Source: Cyanoderma ruficeps
Taxonomy: Eukaryota; Chordata; Aves; Passeriformes; Timaliidae
Assembly: GCA_008694505.1 (NCBI GenBank)
Contig: VZDJ01007747.1
Location: forward strand, 12,836,842 to 12,900,841
Direction: 5' to 3'
DNA length: 64,000 nucleotides
This document shows positions 12,231 to 24,800 of this stretch, in pieces (within the stretch, counting starts at the first letter, position 1; each line of letters opens with the position of its first letter). The translations under genes were made by a program, and so were the position numbers. The notes beneath the pieces are model-generated. The model saw nothing but the letters and a program-made list of their open reading frames with translations, searched no databases and had not been told where the DNA came from.

Positions 12231-13027
12231 AGACGAGCCTTTTAATGACAGTTTGGGTGATTATATTCACGCTATATTTAGAGCTTGTTTGGGCTGCTTG
12301 ATTGAAAAAATAACAGAAAACCCCCTTGTAACTGACGTTGGGATTGTTTCCTAGGAACAAGAATGACTGGGGGACACACAAAATCTGCAGCTCTTGGATT
12401 CTACTCCTTTAGTGGCAGAACTGCAGGCTCAGCCACCAATCAAGCAGGTTGCATCTGCTCACAATGACCGAGTCAAGAACCAGCCATACTCACTGTTAAG
12501 TGCTAAAAGTGCACAACTACATCAACTTTGAAAATGAAAGCATACCAAACTGAAAGTCTACCCAACTGCAACCATGTATCTAAAATCAAGTGTATCTGTA
12601 ATTACCTTGCTTTCTGAAAGCTGCTGAATTAGAGAATACTGAACATATCCACTGAAAATATTGTTTCCTAGATATTGCAAATAATAAAAGGATTTTGCAT
12701 TGTACAAAGAGTAAGGTCAAAAGAAATCACCTTCAATTGTTCTTTATGTCCATTCACATATAATTTTGCCACCATGAGAAATATATTATAGTAATGGTAA
12801 TTTATTCTATAATTTCTTTGCAGGACTGCCAGATGACCCTAACTCTCTTCTCTGTTACAAAAGCAAGACAAGCAATTTGTTTGGGTCTGCTAGAACTACA
12901 GTTTTTCCAGAAGTTTTTGTAGACTTCATAAAGGTGTGAGTTTGATGCAGTCAAGATGCAGGAAAATATGTACTCAGATTGCAGAAGAAAATAAAACAAT
13001 TCCCACTTATTCCCTGCAATAAGAATA

Positions 13028-13055
13028 AATGAATGAATGAATGAATGAATGAATG
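13028..13055. repeat. (AATG)7 microsatellite
   Basis: Seven perfect AATG units in the NEIL3-AGA intergenic space. Confidence 0.95.
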
Positions 13056-16000
13056 ATATAAAATATCCTGAAACATAAATTTCATGTGCTTGGCCATATG
13101 ATTAAGACAGATGGCAGTCACAATGTCTTACCTAAATCAATGTGCAGTTTTCTCTTCAGGCTGTAACACTGCTTTACCAGATAGCTCACCCTGAAGCATC
13201 ATTTCCAAACACATTTCCATAACCCTATTAAGTAAGGCTAAAGTACACATTCTTGGATGTAAGAAAGATTTGTTTATCATTAATTAATTACTGGGATTAC
13301 AATGATATCTGCTAAATTGTTCTCCTGTGGACAGGCTGCTAACATTGCCAGAACATCATTACAAATACTGAAATTTGTTAACTGTAAATATCACACCCAG
13401 GATGACAGACCTGAAACTGCAACTGCATAAAGAAAAGGGTTGTGCCTAGGCTGGTAGTCTCACATAATGGGTTTGAGAATAAAATTTACTCACTCCATGA
13501 GAAAAGAATTACAAGCCTAGCTTGTAATTCTGAGGCATGAGATACGTATTCTGTTAGTCATTCACTATGAAGTCATAACATTACTGGGGACAGACACTTG
13601 TTAAAATGAAAATGTTATAAACGGGAAGTTAAAGAACCATACTGACAACAAATTCTTGCTGTCAAAATTTTACCAGAAAGTTGCCTTAATGCCTTATTAG
13701 TGAACCACTCAGGAACTTGGTCTGTTTTCTGATCTCTGCTGATATTTAAGGAATGCTTACCACATACTACCTGTTGGGAGGAAAGGGTTAAAACCAGAAG
13801 ATATAATGAGGAGGAGGGAATAGTTTTGCTCAAAGTGACCTTGCAGCTGGGATTGCTAAAAATGTCAGTGTGGGAAAAAATATGTCCATTTATTATGTCT
13901 AGTGTGGTTTTAAGTGGAATTCTTGTAAACATAACACACTCTCACAGAGATGCACAAAGCCTTTTGTAGTACTGAGGCAGGCAGAGACCCTCCTGGTGCC
14001 TACTAGGATGAGTTAAGCCCAAGAAGCCTGTGTCCCTATGTTGTGAACAAGGTAATTAAATAAATCTACTCTGCATCTTAGCTATGGCTTGGTGATTGCT
14101 TTGGTTACCTGTATGTGCTGATTCACACATTACCTAACCAGCACTGACAGGAACAGACATGGGTCAGGATGTGCATCCTTGTGGAGTCTTCCATCTTCCT
14201 AAAGAAGCAGATCTTCACATGCTATCTTCCTCATCATCTCACATTTCTTACAGGAACTGTTTCACCTAGTATAAATGAATTGCTACTTATTAAAAGAAAA
14301 TGAGGAGAAAAAGATTCTTTGGCCTCAGTGCTCTAGGATAATTAGGCAGGTTATTATTTGAACATGGATTTTTATGTTCCACATATAATAGCACAGTCAT
14401 TAGAAGAAATGCGGCAAGCCACAGATGCACAAACTCCCTGCCTGATGAGCAGCACTCAGTGTGCCAGCAGGTCCATCCAACAAGGCCATGGGGTTGAGCT
14501 TGAGGGCCTGTTATCTCACTAGCACTGGGAGCTTCTGGTTTTATGCAACCTCACTAACAAAATCACATAGAGATGTGGGATACTTACAAAGATAGAAAGC
14601 AGCAGCTGCTATGAAGTACTGAGGTCTTCATAAAGCTAAAAATGTTGGACTCCAGTGTATAGGTCTCATTGGAATTTCCCAAGAAAAGGCAACTTTTTCC
14701 TTTTTGGAGCACTCTAAACAAATACTGAGACTAAAGGCTTCAGTAGTACTCTGTTGTCCAGGGATTTTGTTATTTGCTGTGACATATACTTTATATGCTG
14801 TGAGAAATAATTTAGAGGCGCTTACATAAGATAGTCTATTGGATGACCAGTTGTCTCAACTTCCAGTATGCATTTGAAGTTCTTCCCAAATGCCAAGCCT
14901 GGAAAAATCATAGGTGCAAAGCAGAACATAAGTTCTGTTAAGTTTAACACTGATAGGCATATTATGAATTGCTGCCTGACCAAAGTGCAAAAATTATAAT
15001 TATAAATGACAGTTGGAATATTTATTCAGCATTAGCACTTACATTTCTCATAGTGAGGCACTACATTATTGTTATAAAAGTACAACTTTATGCAAGATCA
15101 AACTTCTATTCTCAAGTCTGAAAGAGTCTTGATTTTTCAAATTAAGTTACAGGGTTATGGCTCTATTCTTGAGTGTGCCTGCACATGTTATCTTAGCTCC
15201 ACTGAGCATATTGGTGATTGTCTCTTCCCTAAAACTCTTTGTGATTCAGCAACCAGACATCCCTGTGACAGAACTCCCCAAGAATCCAATCTCATAGTCT
15301 GTCCAAACACAGCGGTGTTAACACAAAGCACATCTCACAGAGACTTTCAATTAAATAGCCAGTCAAGGAGACTGAATTCATAGTGCTCACATTTTCATAA
15401 AGCATTGTAGTAGCAGCAGCTGTTCTGAAGTTGCGAAGCCTCCTCAGTCAGCAGAAATTCAAATTCACATTTTAACAAAGAGAAGGTGATCCAAAAGTTA
15501 TATGGGAAGTCTGTACTTTCCCATCCTAAAAATGGGAAACCTATGGTAGATAATTAAGTATTTACATGACAGAAGAGACAATAAGGGAACCATTACAATA
15601 GCCTGTTGATAAAAAATAAAAGAATAAAAGAATACTGGATGCCAATCCTGATTTTTCATATCTTTTACTGAATTTTACTGGGGGAAAAACTGTAGATGGG
15701 CCTCTAGCCTGAGGGCTGAATCATGAAACCTGTAGAGAGACAGGAACCTTACTTCAACCTGCAGGAAAACTTAGAAGAGTCTTCTTTTGCCAAACTAAGA
15801 ATGTGCTGTCACCAGCTGGATGATTTCCTGTGCTCCTCGGTGCCCTACTGCATATTCCCGCATTCTACCTTTTGTTGGTGTCAGCAACTGTGTGGCCCTA
15901 GAGTGAAACAGAACAGCTTGCTTACATTCTGAAAAAGAAATAAATTACTTGTTTTCAGCCGGACAGCAAGCTGATCCATTTTGTGGAGCTGCACAACTAC

Positions 16001-19000
16001 CAGAACCAACTGCACAACTGAAGAGAACACATACTTCAGGATGTGGGTAGTATCACCTTTTTTGAGCTGCCAAAGTTTTCTTCAGCTGAATCCATCCTTG
16101 AGAGATGAACAAAATATAACCTTGTCTTCAGCCCTTCATTATTAATTGTTGTTATTAACACTTAATTGTTTCATGTCCAAAACAGTTGCTTGTGGTGGAT
16201 TTTATTAGCACTGCCGTAACTATGATTCCTGAAGCTCAAATGCTTGCAGGAATGATGATGGTATGATGTACATACCTGATGCATGCTCCCCCAGCATGCC
16301 CTGCAGCCTCTCCTTGCAGCTCTTAGATCGGAAGTTATGAACCCCACAGCAGAGGTGATGGAATGGGGTGCAGGCAACTGCTATTCAAATGCAAAGTGCA
16401 GAGGGAGGTCAGAGGTTAAACTGTTGGATCTGGAACAAAGCATGCACCAGTCTGCCAGTCCAGTATAGGAACAGTAACCTCCAGCAAAGAGACACAGCAG
16501 GATGGGAGAAGGAGCCCTGCAGAAATCAGTTAAAGGCTGGTAACACCCTTAAACTCATGCAGCAAAGTGATACTACCCCTAAAGACCCATTTTTGGGGCT
16601 AACACTTTCACTAAGCACTAACAAAAACTGTTATAACCCTAGCTGAGAAGTGAGATCACAGTGAGATTCTTTTCATGTTGGCAGATTTGTAAGAATGGGT
16701 ACAGATGGAATGTCAACAGCTACAGTTCATTAACGCTGCAGCTACTCTAATGTAATTTATTTTCTACTCTGTAACATACAAAATAGTCTTCATTAACAAC
16801 CAGATTAGCAAAACATGCTTGACTGCATATGAATTAAACTTGTTTATAATACCTTTCACATCCACCCTTTTAAGCTATAATATTTTACTACATCTGCTAC
16901 TGTAAATCCTTCAGAAAAGAACCCACATAGTTAGAGAAATTATTATACAAGGAAAGTAGGAAACTGTCAGTTCCACATTGCTACCCAATGCTTAGGAAAA
17001 ATGCTGCAGATAAAAATATTAATTTATGGGAAGTTTTAGTTCCTTTGCACTTCTCTATGTATCAGGCTGCCAACCCAACCACAAATCTCAGATAATCCAT
17101 GATAATTTTTCTTGGAATTTTTCTTGAAACAATGTATATCCAGAAGCAGCATTAAGCTAGTAGTGCAACTGTTTTTATTTTCAAAAAGTCTGTCACACTG
17201 TATTTAATCACATATGCCATCAAGGATCTGCTTATGAACAAGAAGCATTCATCTCACTAGGTACAATTCTAAACCAGTTCTGCTGCAATACTGTAATCTA
17301 CTGCTTCAGTAATTATGCCACCTTTAAAAGGTCATATCATATAGAACTGAATCCTCCCTGCCAAATACTACATGAAAAAATTATACAACAGTCTACATCA
17401 TGCATGAAGTACACTTCCAAAAGAAAATTAAGGAACAGTCAAACCTGGATGGGTATAGCCAGAATGTGTCAAGAAGGCTGCTACAACAGGTCTGCTGACA
17501 GCAAAGAAAGCAAAATTAGTAAAAAGAAAACATTTATAAATGGACAAATTATAGATTTGAAGAAAATATGAAGTACCATTAATGGCAGAACAGGAAAACC
17601 ACCCCTGGGATTCTTCTGATTATAGGGGGAAAAAACCTTTCTCCTGTTTGGGAGTGTTAGGTCTGTTGCAATCTTTCTATACTTGTATTGGAAAAATAAC
17701 AAGTTTGGGTCTTCCCATCTGTACAAAATAAATAGGACCACAGGATTTCTTGCTAAATGGAATTTCTTATTTCTCCAGATCTTTAAATGATATATGTTTA
17801 GAAATTAGAAATATAAAATGCAACCCAACTTTCCCACTACATTCAAGTGGTAAAGTCCACTGCTTTCTATATAATTGCACAACACCAGCAAGCAAAATCA
17901 TAACATAGCAACAAACAGAATTAGGGTCAAAATGTATTTCAGAGTCTGTCTGGCAAGTATGCAAAGGGTGAAAATATGAAACTTCCTGTTTATCTAACAC
18001 ATGACAGATTATTTTCTATGCAGAGCACCAAAATCACCATTTCTAACCGCTAAAACCTCCTGGCATTTACAATACAATGGCTTTTGTAAAGCTCTACCTG
18101 GAAAAAGTATAATCAAAATTGCTTGTAAAGCTTTTACCCTATCTTATTAGGAAAAAGAAAAAAAGTCACCAGTAGCAGGGATTCCCTGAACTGGCATCCT
18201 TTGAATTTTATTTCACAGACCACCATCTGTCATTATAAAGGTATGAACTAATCCCACCAAGAGAGCACTGCACCAGCAGCTGTATTTACTTACCTTGATT
18301 CCAAGTGTCAGGGGAAAAAGGAAATGAAAACACAGCTAAGGTTGTTAAATGCATAAACATAAATGTTTGCTTCTGACTCAGCAGCTTAGACAACAACGAT
18401 ATTAACCACAAAATCGAGATTCAGTCATTTCTGCTCGATGAACATTTCAGTTTTTGCTGTAAATTTAATGGAAATTATGTGGAGGAATGAACAGACCCTC
18501 CTGTGAAAACATCTGTACTTCAGTGCTTAATATATAACTCACCTGCTTGTTATTAGAGCTAGACTGTTTTTTCATGCACACAGACTATAGATAATAGCAC
18601 AGAATCCTGCACACATTCTGTGTTTCAAAACAAGAATGAATAGCACTGTTAATGAGTTACAACAGTCATGTGATGAACTAAAACAACAAATTCTAACGGA
18701 TTCACTTCAGTTTATACAGTATTGTAGATTCCATCTAAAAATCAATCTTGAATTCTCTAAAACTCTGAATTATTCCTGACTGAGCCAGTTACAAATGAAA
18801 GATGTGTTTCAGTGGTAACCTACAAATGGTGAAATGACAGAAAAGCTTTCTTCAGTAAGTGTATACGAAACATTGGCAGGGTACACACCGATTGCTTTAT
18901 TAAGGAACAATTTGATGCCATGCAAAAACAGAGCACAGTTCATTTTTAGTCAGACTGTTGAGCAAAGATTCTTTTTCTGTCTTTAGAAACAGAAAAAAAT

Positions 19001-19503
19001 GGCTATAAAGAAGCTAATGAACTTTAAAAAGCCACAGAACTTTACAGACAAATGCATTCAATTGCACCACTAAATCACAAAACCTCCTATTCTGTGTTAT
19101 AAAAGTTGGATAGTAAAAACTGAAATCGAAAACAGTAAAATGCTTTTTTGCAACCCCAACACAAATTGTCAGTTTTTGCATACTTTTGACAGGAGTTTGT
19201 ACTTGATATTTATCTTTCCTAAGAGTCTGTGTGTCTGCAAAGCATAACAAAATGCCACTAACAACCTTTTAAGAAATTTTAAGACAAAATATCAAACATT
19301 ATTTTTCTAACTCTGAATTCTGTCCATAACATTAAATGGTATGTTCTTAATATTATGATTTAATATATTGCCAAATTAATGACGTATCAAAATAATTTAC
19401 ACAAACGAATGCTTTAATTTATAACTAATGCATCATCACAAAGCAATCCACATTGTCAAACCTCATGTATTAGTGCCTGTGTCTCATGGAGACAAGTAAT
19501 TTT

Positions 19504-20142
19504 CATAGAATAATAGAATCAGCAAGGTTGGAAAAGACCTCCAGGATCGCCAAGTCCAACCTCTCATCACCATGCCAACAAACCCATAACACAAAGTGCC
19601 ATGTCCAGTCTTCTACTGAACACTTCCAGAGTTAGTGACTCCACCATCTCCCTGGGCAGACCATTCCTATGCTTGACTACCCTTCCAGTGAAGAAACTCC
19701 TCCTGATATCTGACCTGAACCTCCCTTGGCTCAGCTTGAGGCCATTTTCCCTTGTCCTGTCACTGGAACTCTGGGTGAAGAGGCTGCCTCCCACCTTGCT
19801 ACACCCTCTCTTCAGGCAGCTGTAGAGAGCAATAGGGTCACCCCTGAGCCTCCTTTTCTCCAGGCTAAACAACCCCACTCCCTCAGCTGCTCCTAGAATT
19901 TACTCTCCAGACCCTTCAACAGCTCCACTGCCCTTCTCTGGACTCACTCCAGCCCCTCAACATTCCTTGTGTTGTGAGGGGCTCAGAACTGGACACAGCA
20001 CACAAAGTGTAGTTTCACCAGTGCCGAGTACAGAGGGACAATCCCTGCCCATGGCCACACTATTGCTGACAGAGGCCAGGATGCCATTGGCCCTCCTGAC
20101 CACCTGGGCACAACTGGCTCATGTTCAGATGCTGTCAAACAG
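19504..20142 (-). mobile_element. CR1 LINE, 3' fragment, minus strand
   Basis: The plus strand begins with the reversed CR1 tail (CATAGAATAATAGAATC), then AAGGTTGGAAAAGACCTCCA, and continues with the typical CR1 3' region to about the GGCTCATGTTCAG motif. CR1 is the dominant LINE of birds and is normally cut off at its 5' end, as here. It lies about 650 bp beyond the likely end of AGA. The left end in plus coordinates is firm; the right end is approximate. Confidence 0.93.
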
Positions 20143-20785
20143 TACAGATAAGCTGACTATGTAGGAAGTTAGCACTGTAATGGTGACTTGAAGGTACACT
20201 GTTATAGGGCACTCATAACCTTTACTGGCATAGACTAGCTAGTACAGAGTGATATAAGCACTCTAGAAAGCAAGCTATGGATGCTCCCAAACCTCTTTCA
20301 GAAATGAATTCTGAGGATTCAGCTGCAGCAATTTGAGACACTACCACTCAGCTCCAGTACTGAACCTTCTATGTTCATAATCTACAATGTAACCTTCAAA
20401 GTAGCAATCACTAGGATTTTATTAATCTATTTGCACTTGACTGCTCGAGTTATCTGAAGATAGGGTAGCCATGGCACTGGCTACAGCCAAGGACTGTAGG
20501 TAGCACAGGTAGAAAACTTATCTTAAGCCATTACAGATGTATTCAGTAGGAGTTTCTCTCACAAAACCTTTCTGTGGCCTGCAGTGAATACTGCTACAAC
20601 ATGCTCTGAGGATGCAGTGACAGAAGTGAGTAAATCACTTTGTTGATGAAGTTCAACAGCAGGCCATTAAAGGTAGACATTCTAGTTTGAATGGTTTATT
20701 TCCAGCTTTTAAAGATACCCACTTGAAACAGAATGCAACAATCAATCAAAGGCATAGTACAGAAGCATCTAAACAACTTTACTAA
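20143..20785. other. Short spacer between CR1 and AGA 3' end
   Basis: Unique-looking sequence without an exon or repeat that I recognise. A third minus-strand AATAAA lies at 20695-20700, so a longer AGA transcript cannot be excluded. Confidence 0.6.
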
Positions 20786-21755
20786 TACATTAAGGTGTGC
20801 TTTTATTACCCAATGATTTTATTTAAGTAGACAGAGAATAATTAAAATGACAAGACACACTCTTTTTACTCGCTCCCCTCTTTTGCCATTTCCTAGCTCA
20901 AATTTAGCAAAGATTCCATCAAATGATCAGCAAGCCACCACCAGTTTAACAGAATGATCAAACAGATCTTCAAATACCTGTGGAATAATCCTCTTGATGC
21001 TGAAGTTCTATTACAAATGAATCCTGGTGTCTCCAGACACAGAAAGTGAGAAAACCCAAAGCTGTAGGTAACTGTCACACTCTTGGCATTCAACTGCTCC
21101 TTTGCAAAGGTTAATGTGCTGTAGGACAGGGTGAGTGCACAGCGCATCACTGACAAGGAAATCACCGTGATTATGGTTCATAACTTAACTTCCACTACAA
21201 ATAACAGGTGACAGGATGATTTCCCATTGCCTTCACATCCAGTCCGTCAACCAAAATTCCTTGAAGGTTTGTACTACCAGGGATGCTTGCATGTACTGTC
21301 CATTCAAATGTATTCTCTGCTGCTGTGGAACAAGTTAGAATGGTCCCTAAGGACTTCTTATCTCTTCATTAAAGCTTTGAAATAGTTTCCACTACTCCTC
21401 AAGTCCCTTTCCTTGCGTGTCAGCATTTTCATCCAATTTTCTTTGCAAGAGAAAAGAAAACCTGGACTAAATCTTAGAAAGACAATTAAATATTCCCAAT
21501 GTAAGTTTTATGTGTAGAGTCATAGCTCCACTTCCAGCCTGTTATTTCAGATGTCTGACAAATATATTTTTAAATGGCAAGGCAAAGGGTCTGTTCAACT
21601 GGTTACCATTCATCACTTCTGACTACTCAGTTCTTAGGAAAACAAGCAGACCATAATAGCCATTAAATGCTAGAAACAACCATTTTAAGAAGTAATAACT
21701 GGTGGAACTTGGCACTGTCCTCTTCTACGTTGAAATGTTAATAGGACAAAAGTAA
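20786..21755 (-). other. AGA: AGA 3' UTR (end estimated)
   Basis: About 970 bp of non-coding sequence between the AGA stop codon and the first minus-strand AATAAA signals. The end is inferred from these signals. Confidence 0.6.
20818..20823 (-). terminator. Poly(A) signal AATAAA for AGA
   Basis: The first AATAAA on the minus strand after the AGA stop codon, followed by another at 20802-20807. The pair is about 940 bp past the stop. Confidence 0.6.
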
Positions 21756-21856
21756 TTAAATGCAGTCCACTACTTGCTCAGTTGGTCGACCTAGCAAAGG
21801 GCTTGAAACCATGAAGTGAAACTGAGTGAATCCTGGAATTTTATTACATGCAGCAC
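21756..21856 (-). CDS. AGA: AGA exon 9, coding part
   Basis: 101 coding nt for [13 protein letters not shown] to VVDCI, then TAA. It holds Cys323 and Cys351, the last disulfide pair. The acceptor is CCTAG|GTGCTG. Confidence 0.96.
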
Positions 21857-24800
21857 CTAGGAAAAAAAGAAAAAAATTCTAATTTGCTACATTTGGGATT
21901 AGTGTCTCTGTCATTGTATTTTACCATCTAAAAATTCAGTTACTAATTCTACTACATTGGTATAATTATTCTTTCACAATCTGTTTAACCCAAGGCATCT
22001 TGAAAGTATTAAATTTTTAAGTTAAAATACAGTACTGCTGTAGTGCAATTTATGCCCTTATACTACAATTCACAACAGTAACACAAGTCAGGAAAATCTC
22101 TCTTTCAATCCTGATTAATTTAATGAGTGCCTTCCCCACTAATCTCTTAAACACAGAACTATAGGAAATAAGAGATCAAAGAATAAGCAAAGCAGTCTAA
22201 CTAAATAATCCACATTGATTAGCAAATTGTACTTCCTACTGATCTAAGAGTTCACTAATGAGATGCCTGGCACAATGACTAGTCTTAAGATCACTTTGAA
22301 GCTATGCTTAACATTCATATTCTCCCTCCCTTATGCCATATCTAGGGAAGGCAAAGCCATCTTTTTTTTTAAAGCCTTCAAATGAATCATATACAGCCCA
22401 AGAAAACAAATGAAGGTTGTAAATATTTCTGAGTTTTGCTAAGACTTCCATAAATTTTGTGGAAGTCTAGGACATCGAAACGCACAATTAAATTATCACC
22501 AGTCTGCACTAGGACACAGCTTCCCTGCTAACCAGCATTCCATACTGTGAATGGCCAGTACTGCTGCAGTCTTCAAAGAATAATTAAAGGCTTCTTTAAA
22601 ATCTACGTTCAGTTTTGTACATCTGTGACCTAGTTAGGGTCTGCAAAACGAAATACATACCATAACTTCCAGTTGTATTGGCACAAATGATTGCGCCAAA
22701 GAACTTTGGAGCATACTTCTGGATTCTGGAAATAACTTTCTGACAGGCTACTGTTGGGTCTGTTCCCATCCTCATGTATTCCACAGCTTGGTAACTAAAA
22801 AAAAGCCAACCCCATACCCCGAAAATTAGCCATACTCAGGTTGTATAATTTAAAATACCACAGAAGAGACCCTGGTTTCTTTGAATAATGGAAACACATC
22901 ATAAGTAATTTTTAGGCCAACTTCATACTGGCAATTATTACTCAAATTCTACATAAAAAACCATTAAAAACAAGACTAAAAGGGACTACAAGATGACATC
23001 TATACGATGTGTCACTCTATGGCAGGATAAGCCAAGAGAGAACTCTCACCATTTGCAGTAGAAGAGGCTAAGCAAAAAATCAGTTAAAGAACTGCAAGGA
23101 GCAGTGGCTTAGAAGAGTTAGTGGCTTCTATTTTCCATTACATGATTGAGTTTGACATTAGAAGTAATTGCTAGTTTTCAGAAAGGCTAATGTCAAGACA
23201 ATTTTTTGAGGAAAACTCAGTATTACATTACTGATAAATTATTGAGTTCAGTAAGCATTAAAAAAATCTTTCAGAAAAAAGGTTATGTTTCTGAAAACAT
23301 CAAAATTGACACATTTTATTTATTTTAAGAATATGAAGGCACCATGATCAGGACTTTGACTCACTTTCAAACTTTTTGCAAAGTGATTAAAAACCCCTTA
23401 TTTTATGAGTAATCAAAATGAATATCCTTTATATCTAAAGGAATTGCTTGAGAGGAACCAGTTTCATTTCCAAAATGTCGTGAGGTAAAAAATTACTTAT
23501 GTTGCCATTTTCTTTCAGAACCTCAAGATTAAGTGATAACTCATGGCATAACTTACATGCAAACAACTTTTTATCACTTCGATGAAAGATGAATATACCA
23601 GGACCAACACTAAGACATCTACAGATTGCATAAATTACAGATGTTATCAAAGTACCACAGAAAAGAACAACACTTGCATTTTGAGACTCCCTATTATCTT
23701 TGATTTATTCTAACAATCAAATAGGTCCAAGTTATCTAAAGATAACTATCTGAATATAAAGCTGTATTTCACAAGGGTCTCTTCACTAAGCAGAAACTCA
23801 ACAAGAAGTTACCACCTCAAGGAAGGCATAGAGAAAATATTAGCAATTTTGCCTTTTATTTGACACTTCCTTCACTTCTGGGAGGTTAGTTCTTGTCTTT
23901 GTTTTCACGTGGGAATATCTAAGTATCATGGAATTAGTAAAAATCTTTATCTATAAGGAAGCAGTAATTAGCCACCTAGTCTGGTGCTTAACCCACTGGT
24001 GCCAACATGAAATGTTTCAAGCATTACAGACAAACACTTCAGGCTGCTTAAGTGCAATCTAAGCTCTTACTGACTAACCTTATAGTGAAGATCAACTCAC
24101 TACTCATCTTGGTATCTTGTATGACAAGATAGATAATTCATGGTTGTCAACTGCCTTGTATTTGAAAGGCCGACTCGAAACAATTTGAAATTCACTGACA
24201 ACATCTGTAAATATGCAACAGCTAGGAGGCTTTCTTGGCTGCCAGAGCTTCAGCAAAGTTGCCTGAGCAATATGAAGGCCACTTCTAGATTATCCTTCAA
24301 GCATCAGTGCCCATTATGTTCAGCATGGACTTCCATAATTGATTCCTGCTGAGACTGAAGAGAGCCATATCTAACACAGTTTATGCAACCACGGTGACAA
24401 CACTAAAACACCTCTTTCCCTTTCAAATTACATGCAATTACAAAGGATTGCTACAGTGATACTCCCTGAGTGAGCTGAGACCCACACCTCATCCTTTCTA
24501 CAATTTATGATACTTTCCCACACAACAAAATGGTTTGGAGAAGAAAGCTAATCAGTTCTGCTAAAAAGCACATAGGTTAGAAATATTACCTGCTGCCTGT
24601 TTGCTCACAGCTTGGCAGTATTAAGGGATCTGTCATCAAGATATTTAAGTCTCTTCTTTTAAGACAGATCATAAGGGTAACTTGGTTCTGCTACTGTTCT
24701 TTCCCTTTCCACTCCTTCCTTCACTCCCACTTCAGCAGCCACTAAGTCAGACCATATTTTTAATCAATCTCTTCATCTGATGAGTGCACAGTTTGCTGCA

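Larger units (their letters stand above)
11340..19503. other. Intergenic, no gene seen
   Basis: No exon, RNA gene or recognised repeat family apart from small simple repeats: a poly-A stretch at 11692-11718 and the (AATG)7 run listed separately. All reading frames are short. Confidence 0.7.

Noticed and set aside
19567..19878. 103-codon minus-strand open frame with [17 protein letters not shown] text
   Set aside because: It lies wholly in the CR1 3' fragment, a well-known translated pattern of that repeat, and is no gene.
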